Assembly: GCA_021731045.1 (NCBI GenBank)
Contig: JAKFYE010000032.1
Location: 1-64,000 of the forward strand
Length of the DNA stretch: 64,000 nucleotides
Direction: 5' to 3'
Origin: Bdellovibrionales bacterium
GTDB lineage: Bacteria; Bdellovibrionota; Bdellovibrionia; Bdellovibrionales; JAKFYE01
Both the position numbers and the translations under genes were made by a program. Shown here one piece after another: positions 44,229 to 53,163 of this stretch; the first letter of the stretch is position 1; the number at the start of each line of letters is the position of its first letter. The notes beneath the pieces are model-generated. The model was not told the DNA's origin. It made no database searches and worked only from the letters and a program-made list of their open reading frames with translations.

Positions 44229-44572
44229 GTCAGTAAACCTTCGGCAAAGGTAATAAGTTTAAATATATCTTCAAACGGCTTCGGCAAAAAAAGATCATAG
44301 TGTACTCCAAATTTATCAGGCTCAGTACCAGCATATGCGGACATAAGTATTACCTTAGAATGGTGATCTTCTCCCCGCTGCGAAATAACTTGAGGACCCG
44401 TGAGGCCCGGCATAAGCACATCCAAAAACACAATGTCGTAATGTCCTGCCTGCCATGAGGCAAGACCGACAACACCATCTTCGGCCACATCTACGGTGTG
44501 TCCCTTATCAAGGAAAACCCTAGAAACCGATCGGCGAATAAGCGGTTCGTCATCTACAATCAATATCTTCAT
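44225..44572 (-). CDS. Single-domain response regulator
   Basis: 115 residues, a CheY-like receiver only: acidic pair IVDDEP, phosphoacceptor Asp51 in IVFLDVLMPG, the conserved Ser in LMSAYAG and Lys in LPKPF. No output domain, so it must act by binding a partner. It is coupled by ATGA to the hybrid kinase upstream and to the PilZ-like gene downstream, so the three probably form one signalling unit. Confidence 0.92.
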   Translation of the reverse strand: MKILIVDDEPLIRRSVSRVFLDKGHTVDVAEDGVVGLASWQAGHYDIVFLDVLMPGLTGPQVISQRGEDHHSKVILMSAYAGTEPDKFGVHYDLFLPKPFEDIFKLITFAEGLLT

Positions 44573-46566
44573 AAACGATCTCTTGGAAACTCTACACGAA
44601 ACTCGCTACCAACGCCAATCGTGCTTTGTAAAATAATCTCTCCACCAAACTCGCGAACAATATTACGGCACACATTTAAACCTAAGCCCGTACCTATACC
44701 TTCTTTTTTTGTCGTAAAGAAAGGCTCAAATATCAAACTCTGAATTTCTAAAGGTATGCCCTCTCCCGAATCGCGCACAAAAAAGCCGATCTTATCAGCA
44801 TTTAGGAATGTGGTAACTTCAAGCTTACCTCCTCGAGGCATAGCGTGAGCCGCGTTCGTCACCAAATTAAATACGACTTGTTGTAATAGATGTTGGTTGG
44901 CCAAAAGTTTAGGGTTTTCATCTGCCAGCTGAATATGAACTTCGAGGTCACGAATAGTCGTTTTTAAAAATGGAAGGGTTTTTTGAATCATATCGTTAAG
45001 CGATACGGACTCTTTTTGTTTTTTTATCCCATCGGCGGAAAACTCCTGAAAGTTTTTTATAATATTTTGCGATCGAATGGCTGCCGATTGAATATCAAGT
45101 AAATCACTTTTAATACTTTCTTTTTCAATCTTAGAAATAAGAATTTGCGTCAAAGATTGTATACCGGTTAACGGATTATTCAATTCGTGTGCAATATTTC
45201 CCGCAAGCTGTCCAAGCGCAACCATTTTTTCACTCTGAATAAGTTGTCCATAAAGTTTTTGATCTTCAGTAATATCTGTATAGTAATTTATGGCAGTCGA
45301 ACTATTTTCAATCTTCAACGGGAAACTTTGGACTTCAAAAACATGGTCACGGACCTTAACAAGTCCTTTTGAAGGCTTTGCTCTTTGCGCCGCGACTTGA
45401 ACTGGACAACCCATACAAGGCTCGGTGCGCCCCGCAAAAACCTCAAAACACTTCTCAGAATTCTTATTTTCTCTAAAATGTTTGTTGGCCCTTAAAAGCT
45501 CGTAACTCGTATTAAGAATTGCGATGGGCTGTTCAATATTATCAAATGTTTTTTCCCATTGGCGTGAGGCTCGGTTTAAAGTATCAGATAAAAGTACGCG
45601 ATCAATCGCAATGCCTGCTGGTTGTAGACGCTCCGTAAGCTCATTTATCTGTGCCTCAAGCTGTATTAGCTCACAAAAAAATTCGATAAAAATAGTGGTA
45701 TCTTTTTGCGATTGTCCAGCTATACCCTTTTGTAGAGAAAGCGTGATGAGCTTAGAAATAGGACGCCCCAGTTGCTTTGCTAAAAAAGTGCGATCCTGAG
45801 AATCGTTCAAACGATAAGTTGTCGGCCCTTGCCACTGTTCGTTAATTTGTTTGTTAAAAATATTTTTATCCTGAAAGTAGTAGAGAACTTGTGCCTTATT
45901 GGGTTGTCGAACTAAAATTGTAGGTTTTCCTAAGTTCGAAAACGATTTTAACTCTTCTTCTAGCCTCAGCAGAAGATCATTCATTGTTTCGGCCTCATTT
46001 AGATGCTCTACAAATTTGATCACATCTCGAATACGCGTTTCTTGAATACGAAACTCATTGCGAGATTCTTCTAAACTTCTTGTGCGTTCGGTGACGACGG
46101 CTTCAAGTCCTTCGTTTAGCTCTAATAATGATTGGTTCTGCCTTGATATTTGTTTTCTTAAAGTTTCACTTTCGTTTAGCTTTTGCGAAAATTCGTAAGC
46201 TTTATTTAAATCGTTAATTAGCGCTTCGTCGTCCCAAGGCTTATTAATATATCGAAATACGCCCGCTTTATTTAAGGCTTCTGAAAGCAATTCCTGGTCT
46301 ATAAAACCTGTCACCATAATGCGCGTAGAGTAAGGGCTTTCTGTTTTTGCAAATGACAAGACTTCAATGCCAGTGAGCTGTGGCATTCTTTGGTCTGATA
46401 CGATGACTGAGTAAAAATTATTCTCTATAAGTTTAAGAGCTATGTGAGCGTTTGATTCCACAGTTAGCTTAAAGTCTGTTGGTCTTAATAATCGTCTAAC
46501 CGAAGATAAGATATTATCTTCGTCGTCAATCCATAGAATTGTTTTCTCGATCAGTCCGGTCGCCAA
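44569..46566 (-). CDS. Hybrid sensor: receiver + PAS + histidine kinase
   Basis: 665 residues, soluble. Order: receiver domain (8-125; Asp58 in VIVSDQRMP, Lys109), coiled coil (130-200), a variable sensory region (200-330), a PAS-like domain (335-430) with C373 and C384-MG-C387, then HisKA (phospho-His460 in GNIAHELNNP) and a complete ATPase (NLVTNAAHAM, DSGEGIP, GTGLGLNVCRN). An N-terminal receiver on a kinase suggests it is itself controlled by another kinase. The cysteines could bind a metal or sense redox. The start is TTG with GGAGA. It lies inside the flagellin-modification operon. Confidence 0.92.
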   Translation of the reverse strand: MATGLIEKTILWIDDEDNILSSVRRLLRPTDFKLTVESNAHIALKLIENNFYSVIVSDQRMPQLTGIEVLSFAKTESPYSTRIMVTGFIDQELLSEALNKAGVFRYINKPWDDEALINDLNKAYEFSQKLNESETLRKQISRQNQSLLELNEGLEAVVTERTRSLEESRNEFRIQETRIRDVIKFVEHLNEAETMNDLLLRLEEELKSFSNLGKPTILVRQPNKAQVLYYFQDKNIFNKQINEQWQGPTTYRLNDSQDRTFLAKQLGRPISKLITLSLQKGIAGQSQKDTTIFIEFFCELIQLEAQINELTERLQPAGIAIDRVLLSDTLNRASRQWEKTFDNIEQPIAILNTSYELLRANKHFRENKNSEKCFEVFAGRTEPCMGCPVQVAAQRAKPSKGLVKVRDHVFEVQSFPLKIENSSTAINYYTDITEDQKLYGQLIQSEKMVALGQLAGNIAHELNNPLTGIQSLTQILISKIEKESIKSDLLDIQSAAIRSQNIIKNFQEFSADGIKKQKESVSLNDMIQKTLPFLKTTIRDLEVHIQLADENPKLLANQHLLQQVVFNLVTNAAHAMPRGGKLEVTTFLNADKIGFFVRDSGEGIPLEIQSLIFEPFFTTKKEGIGTGLGLNVCRNIVREFGGEIILQSTIGVGSEFRVEFPRDRL

Positions 46567-47155
46567 GGCTCTCCTTAAAAATATTTGAAAGCTCTAACAA
46601 AGCCTGAGTGAGATCATATTCTAGTATGTCAGCTGTTAAAATAAAGTCTCTTTTTTCATAAGCATTGAAAATATCGTTTAGAAGAAGAACAAATTTTCTG
46701 TCTAGTTCCACATGTTGCGTTGAAACAGTGAGGCCTTCCTGGCTGCGTACATTCAAAATTAACTGATTCGCCTGCATAAGAGAATCTAGAGACTCCACAA
46801 AGGTTTTAAACAGTTTATGGGCTTCGTTTAGATTTGTAGAACGAAAAAGTTCTGACGCCTTTAGCGAAGACGAAACTAGACTTTTGGCGTAGCTCATGGT
46901 CGAGCTTTCGGTTTCCGCAATTAACTTACGAACCGCAGTATATTGAATATCAAGCGTTTTGATTTCCTCTATCATACTCATCGAAAATCGCTGCTCATCA
47001 AATTCGTCTAAGCTCATGCCATTAACTGTGATTTGACAAATAACATGTCCTTGTGAGGACTGACGGCTTTCAATTTCCTTCACCAGGTCGCCCAGATTTT
47101 TGCAGTCTTTAAAATCAAGTTTTATGTCATCTGCTTTCCAGCTCAAATTTTCCAT
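46526..47155 (-). CDS. Unknown helical protein between glycosyltransferase and kinase
   Basis: 209 residues; not recognised. The first 45 residues are beta-like (GHVICQITVNGMSLDEF); the rest is helical with patterns like KLFKTFVESLDSLMQANQLIL that recall flagellar chaperones or four-helix bundles. An AGGGGGG precedes the ATG. It overlaps the upstream glycosyltransferase by 29 bp and the kinase by 41 bp, so it belongs to the operon. A role in flagellin handling is only inferred. Confidence 0.72.
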   Translation of the reverse strand: MENLSWKADDIKLDFKDCKNLGDLVKEIESRQSSQGHVICQITVNGMSLDEFDEQRFSMSMIEEIKTLDIQYTAVRKLIAETESSTMSYAKSLVSSSLKASELFRSTNLNEAHKLFKTFVESLDSLMQANQLILNVRSQEGLTVSTQHVELDRKFVLLLNDIFNAYEKRDFILTADILEYDLTQALLELSNIFKESLGDRTDRENNSMD

Positions 47156-48602
47156 TTTGTCCCCCCTGATAAGCGGTCAAATTGACGTTTGCCTGCAACT
47201 GCGTAAGAACATCGCCTAGTTTTTTGTAACAACGAAAAGTCTTTTCAAGTATTGTATTAAATCCAGAAGGGCCAATCTGAATTTTTTCTGTCTGAAACCA
47301 ACGCACTAATACAATAACGGACGGCACAAGCCGGCTCAGATCTGCAATAATATTGTCAGTTCTTTGCAACACTGCCCGAGCAATAAGATCTTGAGGATTT
47401 CTTTGTAAATTATAAAGTTGCTCAATAGCTAATTGAGTGACGTCGTACATATTTACAAGAGCCGTAGCAAAATTTAAGTCAGTAGTTATCGGCACTGGCC
47501 CCTCAAAATATAAAAATTCTATTAAAGACCATTCTTTACTTGTAGCTTTATCATGTAACGCCAAAATCTGTCTGGCAGAACTTGTATAGAAATTTACTTT
47601 TAACGGACGTTCACCACACAATATACTTAGAGCTTCGGCTGCCACTGTCTGCGGATCAAGATCAATAAGCACATCCGAGTAAAGAATGCGACTACCGGGA
47701 GCTCGAGGGCCTGTCTCCCAAAGATTTACGCTTGCGCAACTTAGATTTAAAGTAACACAACCGACTAGCGACGCGATATGAATGGGTGCACTATCTGCAC
47801 CAATCAAAAGTTCCGCATGTTTAATAATTGAAAACAAGTCTGAAATTTTGGTTTTTCCAACTAAACTTATAATTCTTTTTTCAAATTTATTTTCGATTTC
47901 TTTTGAGATTTTTTGTTCATCGGCCGAGCCGACGAGTACCATCGAACCATTCCAATGATTTAAAATCTCTCCGAGTGCCGATAGCCATTGATCTGTCGAA
48001 TATGTTTTATTTTTTTGACTCGCACCTAAGTGCACCACTACATATTTTTCAATAACTTTTTCGGTGAAGGCGAACTCAGATATTGGTGGAGCCGTCCAAT
48101 CAGACTCTTGTAAATCCGCACCCACCATTTGCGAAAAGATATCTGCAAGGTGAATGCGATTTGGCTTTTCCACACCTACCTGTGCATAAAAATACGAACT
48201 CCAGGTGTCCGTGAGCGCTAGGTGTCCGTCAGAATGACGATGGTAACCAACTACGGAGGTTGTCTCTTCCGTTAACAAGCTCGTGAGATAACTTGAAAAT
48301 GGAGAAAATGATAAATTTATAATTTTATCAAATTTTTCTGAGCGCAGTGAACCTACAAAGTTTCCAAGATGGGTAAGTGCCTCTTGAACATTCGAAAGTT
48401 CAATACAAGGCTCCAAGATTTTAGCAGTTTCCAAAGTGTGTACGCGATCAACAGAAAACAACCCGATAGTTGCGTCCTGAAAACGCGATCTCACCAACAA
48501 ATGCACTTCACTTGTAGGGTATTTGCGCTTTAGAGCATTGAAAGCCGGCCAAGTGCTATAGATATCACCAAACCTAGCTAGCTGCAGAATCAGTATTTTC
48601 AT
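47127..48602 (-). CDS. GT9 (heptosyltransferase-like) glycosyltransferase with C-terminal extension
   Basis: 491 residues. Residues 1-330 are a GT-B fold of family 9: KILILQLARFGDIYSTWP at the start, VVHLGASQKNKTYSTDQW and LLIGADSAPIHIASLVGC for nucleotide-sugar binding. Residues 340-491 are a helical extension not found in LPS heptosyltransferases. Its position next to fliS, fliD and flagellins suggests flagellin O-glycosylation instead of LPS synthesis. AAGGA lies 12 nt before the ATG. It overlaps both neighbours. Confidence 0.85.
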   Translation of the reverse strand: MKILILQLARFGDIYSTWPAFNALKRKYPTSEVHLLVRSRFQDATIGLFSVDRVHTLETAKILEPCIELSNVQEALTHLGNFVGSLRSEKFDKIINLSFSPFSSYLTSLLTEETTSVVGYHRHSDGHLALTDTWSSYFYAQVGVEKPNRIHLADIFSQMVGADLQESDWTAPPISEFAFTEKVIEKYVVVHLGASQKNKTYSTDQWLSALGEILNHWNGSMVLVGSADEQKISKEIENKFEKRIISLVGKTKISDLFSIIKHAELLIGADSAPIHIASLVGCVTLNLSCASVNLWETGPRAPGSRILYSDVLIDLDPQTVAAEALSILCGERPLKVNFYTSSARQILALHDKATSKEWSLIEFLYFEGPVPITTDLNFATALVNMYDVTQLAIEQLYNLQRNPQDLIARAVLQRTDNIIADLSRLVPSVIVLVRWFQTEKIQIGPSGFNTILEKTFRCYKKLGDVLTQLQANVNLTAYQGGQNGKFELESR

Positions 48603-48747
48603 TCGGGATTTGTTCCTTGATGAGTTCTTCTAAAAGACGAATCATTTCAACTTCTTTAGAATAAGGTTGGGTCTTTTTAATTTCGGTTTCAGCAGCCTGT
48701 AACTGCAACAAAACATCACGCCAACGTGAAAATATGGGGTCACTCAT
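48574..48747 (-). CDS. Small protein of 57 residues in the glycosylation operon
   Basis: Short gene read directly from the bases. It begins MSDPIFSRWRDVLLQLQ and ends NTDSAAS. ATG at 48747 forms an ATGA overlap with the stop of the upstream glycosyltransferase, GGAGGG lies just upstream, and its stop is 29 bp inside the next gene; filling this 141-bp gap exactly supports it as real. The middle is an amphipathic helix (EVEMIRLLEELIKEQ). No family recognised; perhaps an adaptor between the two glycosyltransferases. Confidence 0.78.
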   Translation of the reverse strand: MSDPIFSRWRDVLLQLQAAETEIKKTQPYSKEVEMIRLLEELIKEQIPNENTDSAAS

Positions 48748-50417
48748 AATCCCTCCAAGGTTTGGTTCTTAAGCGAACGAACGATTTTAAATTCTATCTG
48801 ACAACGTTGTAATGACATTGTAAGAATCTCACGCATTCTTTTAACTGCAAAAAATCGAGATTCATTTTTTAGGCTTTCATTTAAAGCATCATTGAGAGTA
48901 ATAACGTAAGAACGAAATAAATCCGAATGGCTCTTCTTGTTGCAGATCGATTCAAGACGATCTTTAAAACGACTGAAAGTCGCTGCATTATCGAAATCAC
49001 GAATAACAAACTTGAGCTCAGTCATGAGTGCTTCCAACTCATGAGTGAAACTTTCGCAATCGTTCTCAAGCTCTTTATAAACTTCAATCCAAGTGTACTT
49101 TTCGCGATCGGGGAATATCGAATTTAATAATTTGGATAAATAAACACCTTCCGAGCCATAGGCAACGATGTCTTCATTGTCTGAATTGTTATAGTAAAGT
49201 CTCTGACTTGAACGGTCAATCCAACGTATGACCGCATTCTTCGAGAATCTTTCTGAAAGGTGATAGGCGTTCCAATCGCCTTCTGATGAATATTCAACTC
49301 TTAAAAGCTCGAATTCATCTGAAAATTCGTGGGCAAGAGTTCGTAATTCAATTTCGTTCTTTGTTAACATAGCATGAGCAATTAATGCCACACCCTCTGG
49401 CGAAATTCTTTTTGCGCAGTTATGCTCTGAATAAGGACAAGCTTCACTATGACCACAAGGCGCACACTTTTCTATGGATTGTAGAATAACGCCCTTATTT
49501 GAATAAACTCCGGTACGCTGGTAAGACGAACTACCAATAGAAATTTCAAGCACCGGGTTTGAAGTCGCAGCTCCCATGTGCTTAATACTAGTATCGCCAG
49601 TAATAAGAAGCTCACAATTTTGTAAAATTGAATAGGCTCCTTCTAAACTGCAAATTGCAATTTTATGACGAACACGGCGTTCGTGCAATTCTTGACCTAA
49701 TTCCTTCAGTACCGATTCTTCGTTGGGAGCACCTAAAATAACAAAGGTACGACCCGAATACATCTGCGATAATTGCTGAAGTGCTTTCGCCCAGTTTTCG
49801 ATGCCCCAATTTTTCTTAGAATCACTTGATAGAGACTGCACACAAATATAATCACCAATGGCAGCCGAGTGTTGGGCCGCCTCGACTTTTCCTTTTTCGG
49901 TTTCCTGAAGGATAATTCTGCGATTAATTCCTCGCAAACCAACGCCGTAAAAGAAAGTATCAATAAAATGAAAGGCTTCTTCTTTTTGTCTCGTACCCGT
50001 TTGATTTAAATACTCAAACCAACGAGATCCATATTTAGCCATGCCCGCGGCGTCTATGGCTAAACCTCTTTTTTCACGAGCCGGAATCAAGCCACTGAGC
50101 CAACCACTTAAACGCGTTTGCGTTAGATTCAACGAGACGTCATAGTTTGCTTGCGTTAAGTCGTGCAATAGGCTTTCTACACGATCGTAAGACTCAAAAA
50201 TTCCACGATCGGCCTCTCCCAAACCTGATTGAATTAATTTGTGATCAAAATAAATAACTTTATCTACGTGCTTTATGAGCGGCACTACTCCGCTAAATTG
50301 AGCATGAATGAGTAAATGTATTTTAGCGTCTGGGTATTTATCTCTTAGTGATTTTAAAACCGGGGTAATCATGATGATGTCGCCGATTCTTTGAAGGCAT
50401 ATGACTAGAATCTTCAT
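48744..50417 (-). CDS. GT9 glycosyltransferase with long C-terminal extension
   Basis: 557 residues. GT9 part: KILVICLQRIGDIIMITPVL at the start, YICVQSLSSDSKKNWGIENW and LLITGDTSIKHMGAATSNP in the donor-binding half. A cysteine cluster (KCAPCGHSEACPYSEHNC, about residues 315-332) resembles the Cys-rich end of some GT9 enzymes. A ~200-residue helical extension follows. Paralogue of the gene at 47127 with the same architecture. Coupled by ATGA to the Maf-like gene and to the 57-residue gene. Confidence 0.85.
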   Translation of the reverse strand: MKILVICLQRIGDIIMITPVLKSLRDKYPDAKIHLLIHAQFSGVVPLIKHVDKVIYFDHKLIQSGLGEADRGIFESYDRVESLLHDLTQANYDVSLNLTQTRLSGWLSGLIPAREKRGLAIDAAGMAKYGSRWFEYLNQTGTRQKEEAFHFIDTFFYGVGLRGINRRIILQETEKGKVEAAQHSAAIGDYICVQSLSSDSKKNWGIENWAKALQQLSQMYSGRTFVILGAPNEESVLKELGQELHERRVRHKIAICSLEGAYSILQNCELLITGDTSIKHMGAATSNPVLEISIGSSSYQRTGVYSNKGVILQSIEKCAPCGHSEACPYSEHNCAKRISPEGVALIAHAMLTKNEIELRTLAHEFSDEFELLRVEYSSEGDWNAYHLSERFSKNAVIRWIDRSSQRLYYNNSDNEDIVAYGSEGVYLSKLLNSIFPDREKYTWIEVYKELENDCESFTHELEALMTELKFVIRDFDNAATFSRFKDRLESICNKKSHSDLFRSYVITLNDALNESLKNESRFFAVKRMREILTMSLQRCQIEFKIVRSLKNQTLEGL

Positions 50418-51046
50418 TTTACAAGCTCCCGCAATGCCATAAAGATCATACCTTCACGTTCAAGTACGGTACTGCGTTTTCGCAGAGCCCGCTCAATATC
50501 AAGAATGGTAATAGAGTGGGAATTACCGTCTTCAAAAATATCAAGCGTTTCAAAGAAACGTCGCAAATGACTACGCCCCTCTAAGTGATAACTAAAAGAA
50601 TCTGCATCACGCCCAAGAAGTAAATTTTCAACTTTTTCAAAAAAATCTTTATTGAGACGACAGCTCGTAGGATAAGCCAACACGCGGTAAAGACTTTTAA
50701 GGCCCGCCCTTACAAAAACATTGGCTTTAATTTCTTCTAAAGTGAGGCCCGAAAGAATCGTGATATTTTCAGCTACAGGTCCGCGACGACTTAAGAGCAT
50801 TTTTTCAAGTTCTTTAATTGGCTCAATCACAATGATTTCGCTGTCAGGAAAATTTTGAGCCAATTGATTAATATGAAACCCTCCGGCTAATCCCAAAACA
50901 AATAAAACGTCGTAGGATTTTAAGTCCCCTGTCTGACGAGCGACCCATTTTTTCGCTTCAGCCATAGGATCGATGCTGGAACATAAAAGTGTTCCATTCT
51001 GTTTGGGAATTAAGTGTGAGGTGCGAGACTCAATCCATTCTAACAT
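50414..51046 (-). CDS. Maf-like N-domain protein
   Basis: 210 residues. The segment YDVLFVLGLAGGFHINQLA...SEIIVIEPIKELEKML is a Rossmann-type nucleotide-binding unit like the N-terminal part of motility accessory factor (Maf) proteins, which glycosylate flagellin. The larger DUF115 catalytic domain of Maf is absent, so it is either a truncated relative or a separate carrier/recognition subunit. It follows the TPR gene without a gap and overlaps the GT9 gene by 4 bp. Confidence 0.68.
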   Translation of the reverse strand: MLEWIESRTSHLIPKQNGTLLCSSIDPMAEAKKWVARQTGDLKSYDVLFVLGLAGGFHINQLAQNFPDSEIIVIEPIKELEKMLLSRRGPVAENITILSGLTLEEIKANVFVRAGLKSLYRVLAYPTSCRLNKDFFEKVENLLLGRDADSFSYHLEGRSHLRRFFETLDIFEDGNSHSITILDIERALRKRSTVLEREGMIFMALRELVK

Positions 51047-52111
51047 TTAACCCTCAGCAGTTAATATTTCGTGAAATTTTTTAACTTCGGATCGATTCGG
51101 AGCTAATGAAGACGCGCGTGTTAATTCTAGTCGGCTCTTTGAAAAATCGCCCTTACGGTAAAAAGCTTCGACCAGCATAAGACTAGCTTCAACATCATCG
51201 CCAACTTGCTCTAGATACAAATCCAAACGCTCGATCGCTTTTTCGATTTCACAATCTTCAAAAGCCCAGCTTACAAAAAGTTTTAATGCTGTCTTGTTTT
51301 TAGAATTAATATCAAGAGCTTTTTCTATGTTTCCCCAAGCCAATTCAAAATCGCCTTTAGACCGATGGATTAATCCAATACCAACCCAGGCTTTATCGTT
51401 TTGTTTATTCAATTCAACTGCGTTTCGAAAGCGTTCAATGGCAGCTTCTAAATTTCCTTTTTGGAGCTCTAAGGTTCCAAAGTTTACAAATAGCGCATCT
51501 GAATGTGGGCAAAGTGTGTACGCCTTATTGTAATTTTCTTCGGCTGATTCAAAATCTCCGGCTTTAACAAAAATATTTCCAAGATTTTTATGAATATTAA
51601 ATAGTAGTGGGCTTTCGTACGTAATAAGTCCCAAAGCAAGTTTATAGTAAATTTCAGCGTCTTTTTCTTGTCCGAGATTATAAAGAGCTTCAGCCAAAGC
51701 TGTGTATGAAAACTCATCTGGCACTAGACGAGTCAACTCTTGAAAGCACTTGACTGCGTTTTCAAGATCTCCGGTTTGGTTAAAGCAATAACCCAACCAC
51801 TCGATTGCATCTGAATAATGTTGGTCACGAGCTAAGATATTTCGAAGTATACGAATAGCAGATTTGTAGTCTCCGTTGTCCACCAAAAGCAAAGCGTTGC
51901 TTAAGAGTTTATCCAGCACCTCTGGCGCACTGGGAATTAAGGGTAATTCATCAGTACTGTTATCGAATTCGGTGATCGCAACGGATTCACTTTCTATAGG
52001 GCGTTGCGGTCCCGCAGCTTGATCAATTCGGAACGTTACCGTTCTTTTTTTCTCAGTCTCTCTAGATAAAGTGAACCTATGATTTGATACGCTTGACTCA
52101 AGTCCAGTCAT
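51047..52111 (-). CDS. TPR protein heading the flagellin-modification operon
   Basis: 354 residues. Residues 70-340 hold about eight tetratricopeptide repeats (for example KDAEIYYKLALGL, ESAEENYNKAYTLCP, EAAIERFRNAVELN). No signal peptide, so cytoplasmic. The start at 52111 has AAGGGGG upstream; an upstream in-frame start at 52156 lacks one. TPR proteins often bring substrate and glycosyltransferase together, which would suit its place before the Maf-like and GT9 genes. Confidence 0.88.
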   Translation of the reverse strand: MTGLESSVSNHRFTLSRETEKKRTVTFRIDQAAGPQRPIESESVAITEFDNSTDELPLIPSAPEVLDKLLSNALLLVDNGDYKSAIRILRNILARDQHYSDAIEWLGYCFNQTGDLENAVKCFQELTRLVPDEFSYTALAEALYNLGQEKDAEIYYKLALGLITYESPLLFNIHKNLGNIFVKAGDFESAEENYNKAYTLCPHSDALFVNFGTLELQKGNLEAAIERFRNAVELNKQNDKAWVGIGLIHRSKGDFELAWGNIEKALDINSKNKTALKLFVSWAFEDCEIEKAIERLDLYLEQVGDDVEASLMLVEAFYRKGDFSKSRLELTRASSLAPNRSEVKKFHEILTAEG

Positions 52112-52244
52112 GCTGCCCCCTTGTACATCAACTGTAAGGAGCAACGTGAATGCCAAGCGTGAAAAGCGGTTATTTTAACTCTCGAGTCTTGCACGCCAGA
52201 GGATTGGCGCCCGACTTTTATTGAGCGTCAAAAATCAGACGTTA

Positions 52245-52670
52245 TTAAACTTCTTCATCGACTAGATTATTACGATTTCCAGTTTTGTAAGATCCAATAA
52301 CTTTTCTATTTTTGCGTAAGGTTTGAAGTTCTTCAATGATTGTGTTTTTAGCTTGATCAATGCAACCTAGAATTTCTAAATCCTGATTTAGAATCTGTCC
52401 AACCAATTGATCTCGCTCTTTGAGCAAACTTAGAACTAGTTTTTTAATGCTAGGAGATACATTTGAAAAATCTCCGAGAAAGGAGAGGCGTTTTTCGATC
52501 ATGCCTTCAACCTGCTTAATAATCTCAAGCAAACCTTCACGAGTCGCATAGAAACTATCAATTTGCTCAAAATTTCCCGCAGTTAGTTTTTGCATCTCTG
52601 CAATATTCAAAGCCGAGAATTTAGCTAGAAATTTGTTTCTCTCTTTAAGAAGAGTGATGATCTTGTCCAT
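52245..52670 (-). CDS. FlgN/FliT-like flagellar chaperone candidate
   Basis: 141 residues, all helical: MDKIITLLKERNKFLAKF, then EGLLEIIKQVEGMIEK and LLKERDQLVGQILNQDLEIL, the antiparallel helix pattern of FlgN and FliT export chaperones. AAGGAG precedes the ATG. It follows fliS by 29 bp in the order fliD-fliS-this gene, where FliT is usually found. Sequence similarity alone is weak; the call leans on context. Confidence 0.72.
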   Translation of the reverse strand: MDKIITLLKERNKFLAKFSALNIAEMQKLTAGNFEQIDSFYATREGLLEIIKQVEGMIEKRLSFLGDFSNVSPSIKKLVLSLLKERDQLVGQILNQDLEILGCIDQAKNTIIEELQTLRKNRKVIGSYKTGNRNNLVDEEV

Positions 52671-52699
52671 GATCTGCTCCTTGGTGTATATACACAGTG

Positions 52700-53101
52700 T
52701 TACTCGGCCTTTTTAGCATCTTGTTTTTTCAATGACTCAATCGCTCGAACCCAACCATCGTAAAGGGTTTCAAGTATTTTCAATACCGACTTTAATGGCT
52801 CAGAACTTCCTTCAAGATTTGCTTTGGAAAGCTGGTCTGTAAGAAACATGTAGAGCCGTTCTAATTCTTGTGCGAGGGTTCCGCCAACCTTGTGATCAAG
52901 TGTGTTGTTGAGTTCGAGAACAATGTCGTAGGCACGGCAAATATTTGTTGCGCGTTCAGCAATATTTTTATTATCCGCAGCGATAATGGCACGCTTAGTA
53001 AATTTAATTGCACCTTCATAAAGTAAGAGCAAGATTTTCTCTTTGCTCGCACTTTGAATCGAAGTTTCTTTATACTTCTGATATCCCGCTTTCGTACTCA
53101 T
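52700..53101 (-). CDS. fliS: Flagellin export chaperone FliS
   Basis: Binds unfolded flagellin in the cytoplasm until export. 133 residues with YQKYKETSIQSASKEKILLLLYEGAIKF, split across the standard FliS start, and LYDGWVRAIESLKK near the end. The start at 53101 has AGAGGGG upstream; a frame opening at 53137 adds 12 unsupported residues. It lies between fliD and the FliT-like gene. Confidence 0.95.
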   Translation of the reverse strand: MSTKAGYQKYKETSIQSASKEKILLLLYEGAIKFTKRAIIAADNKNIAERATNICRAYDIVLELNNTLDHKVGGTLAQELERLYMFLTDQLSKANLEGSSEPLKSVLKILETLYDGWVRAIESLKKQDAKKAE

Positions 53102-53163
53102 ATTCCCCTCTAACCTACATTCATTTCGGAAACTCAATCATTTCGCTTAATCTAGTTTTTCAA

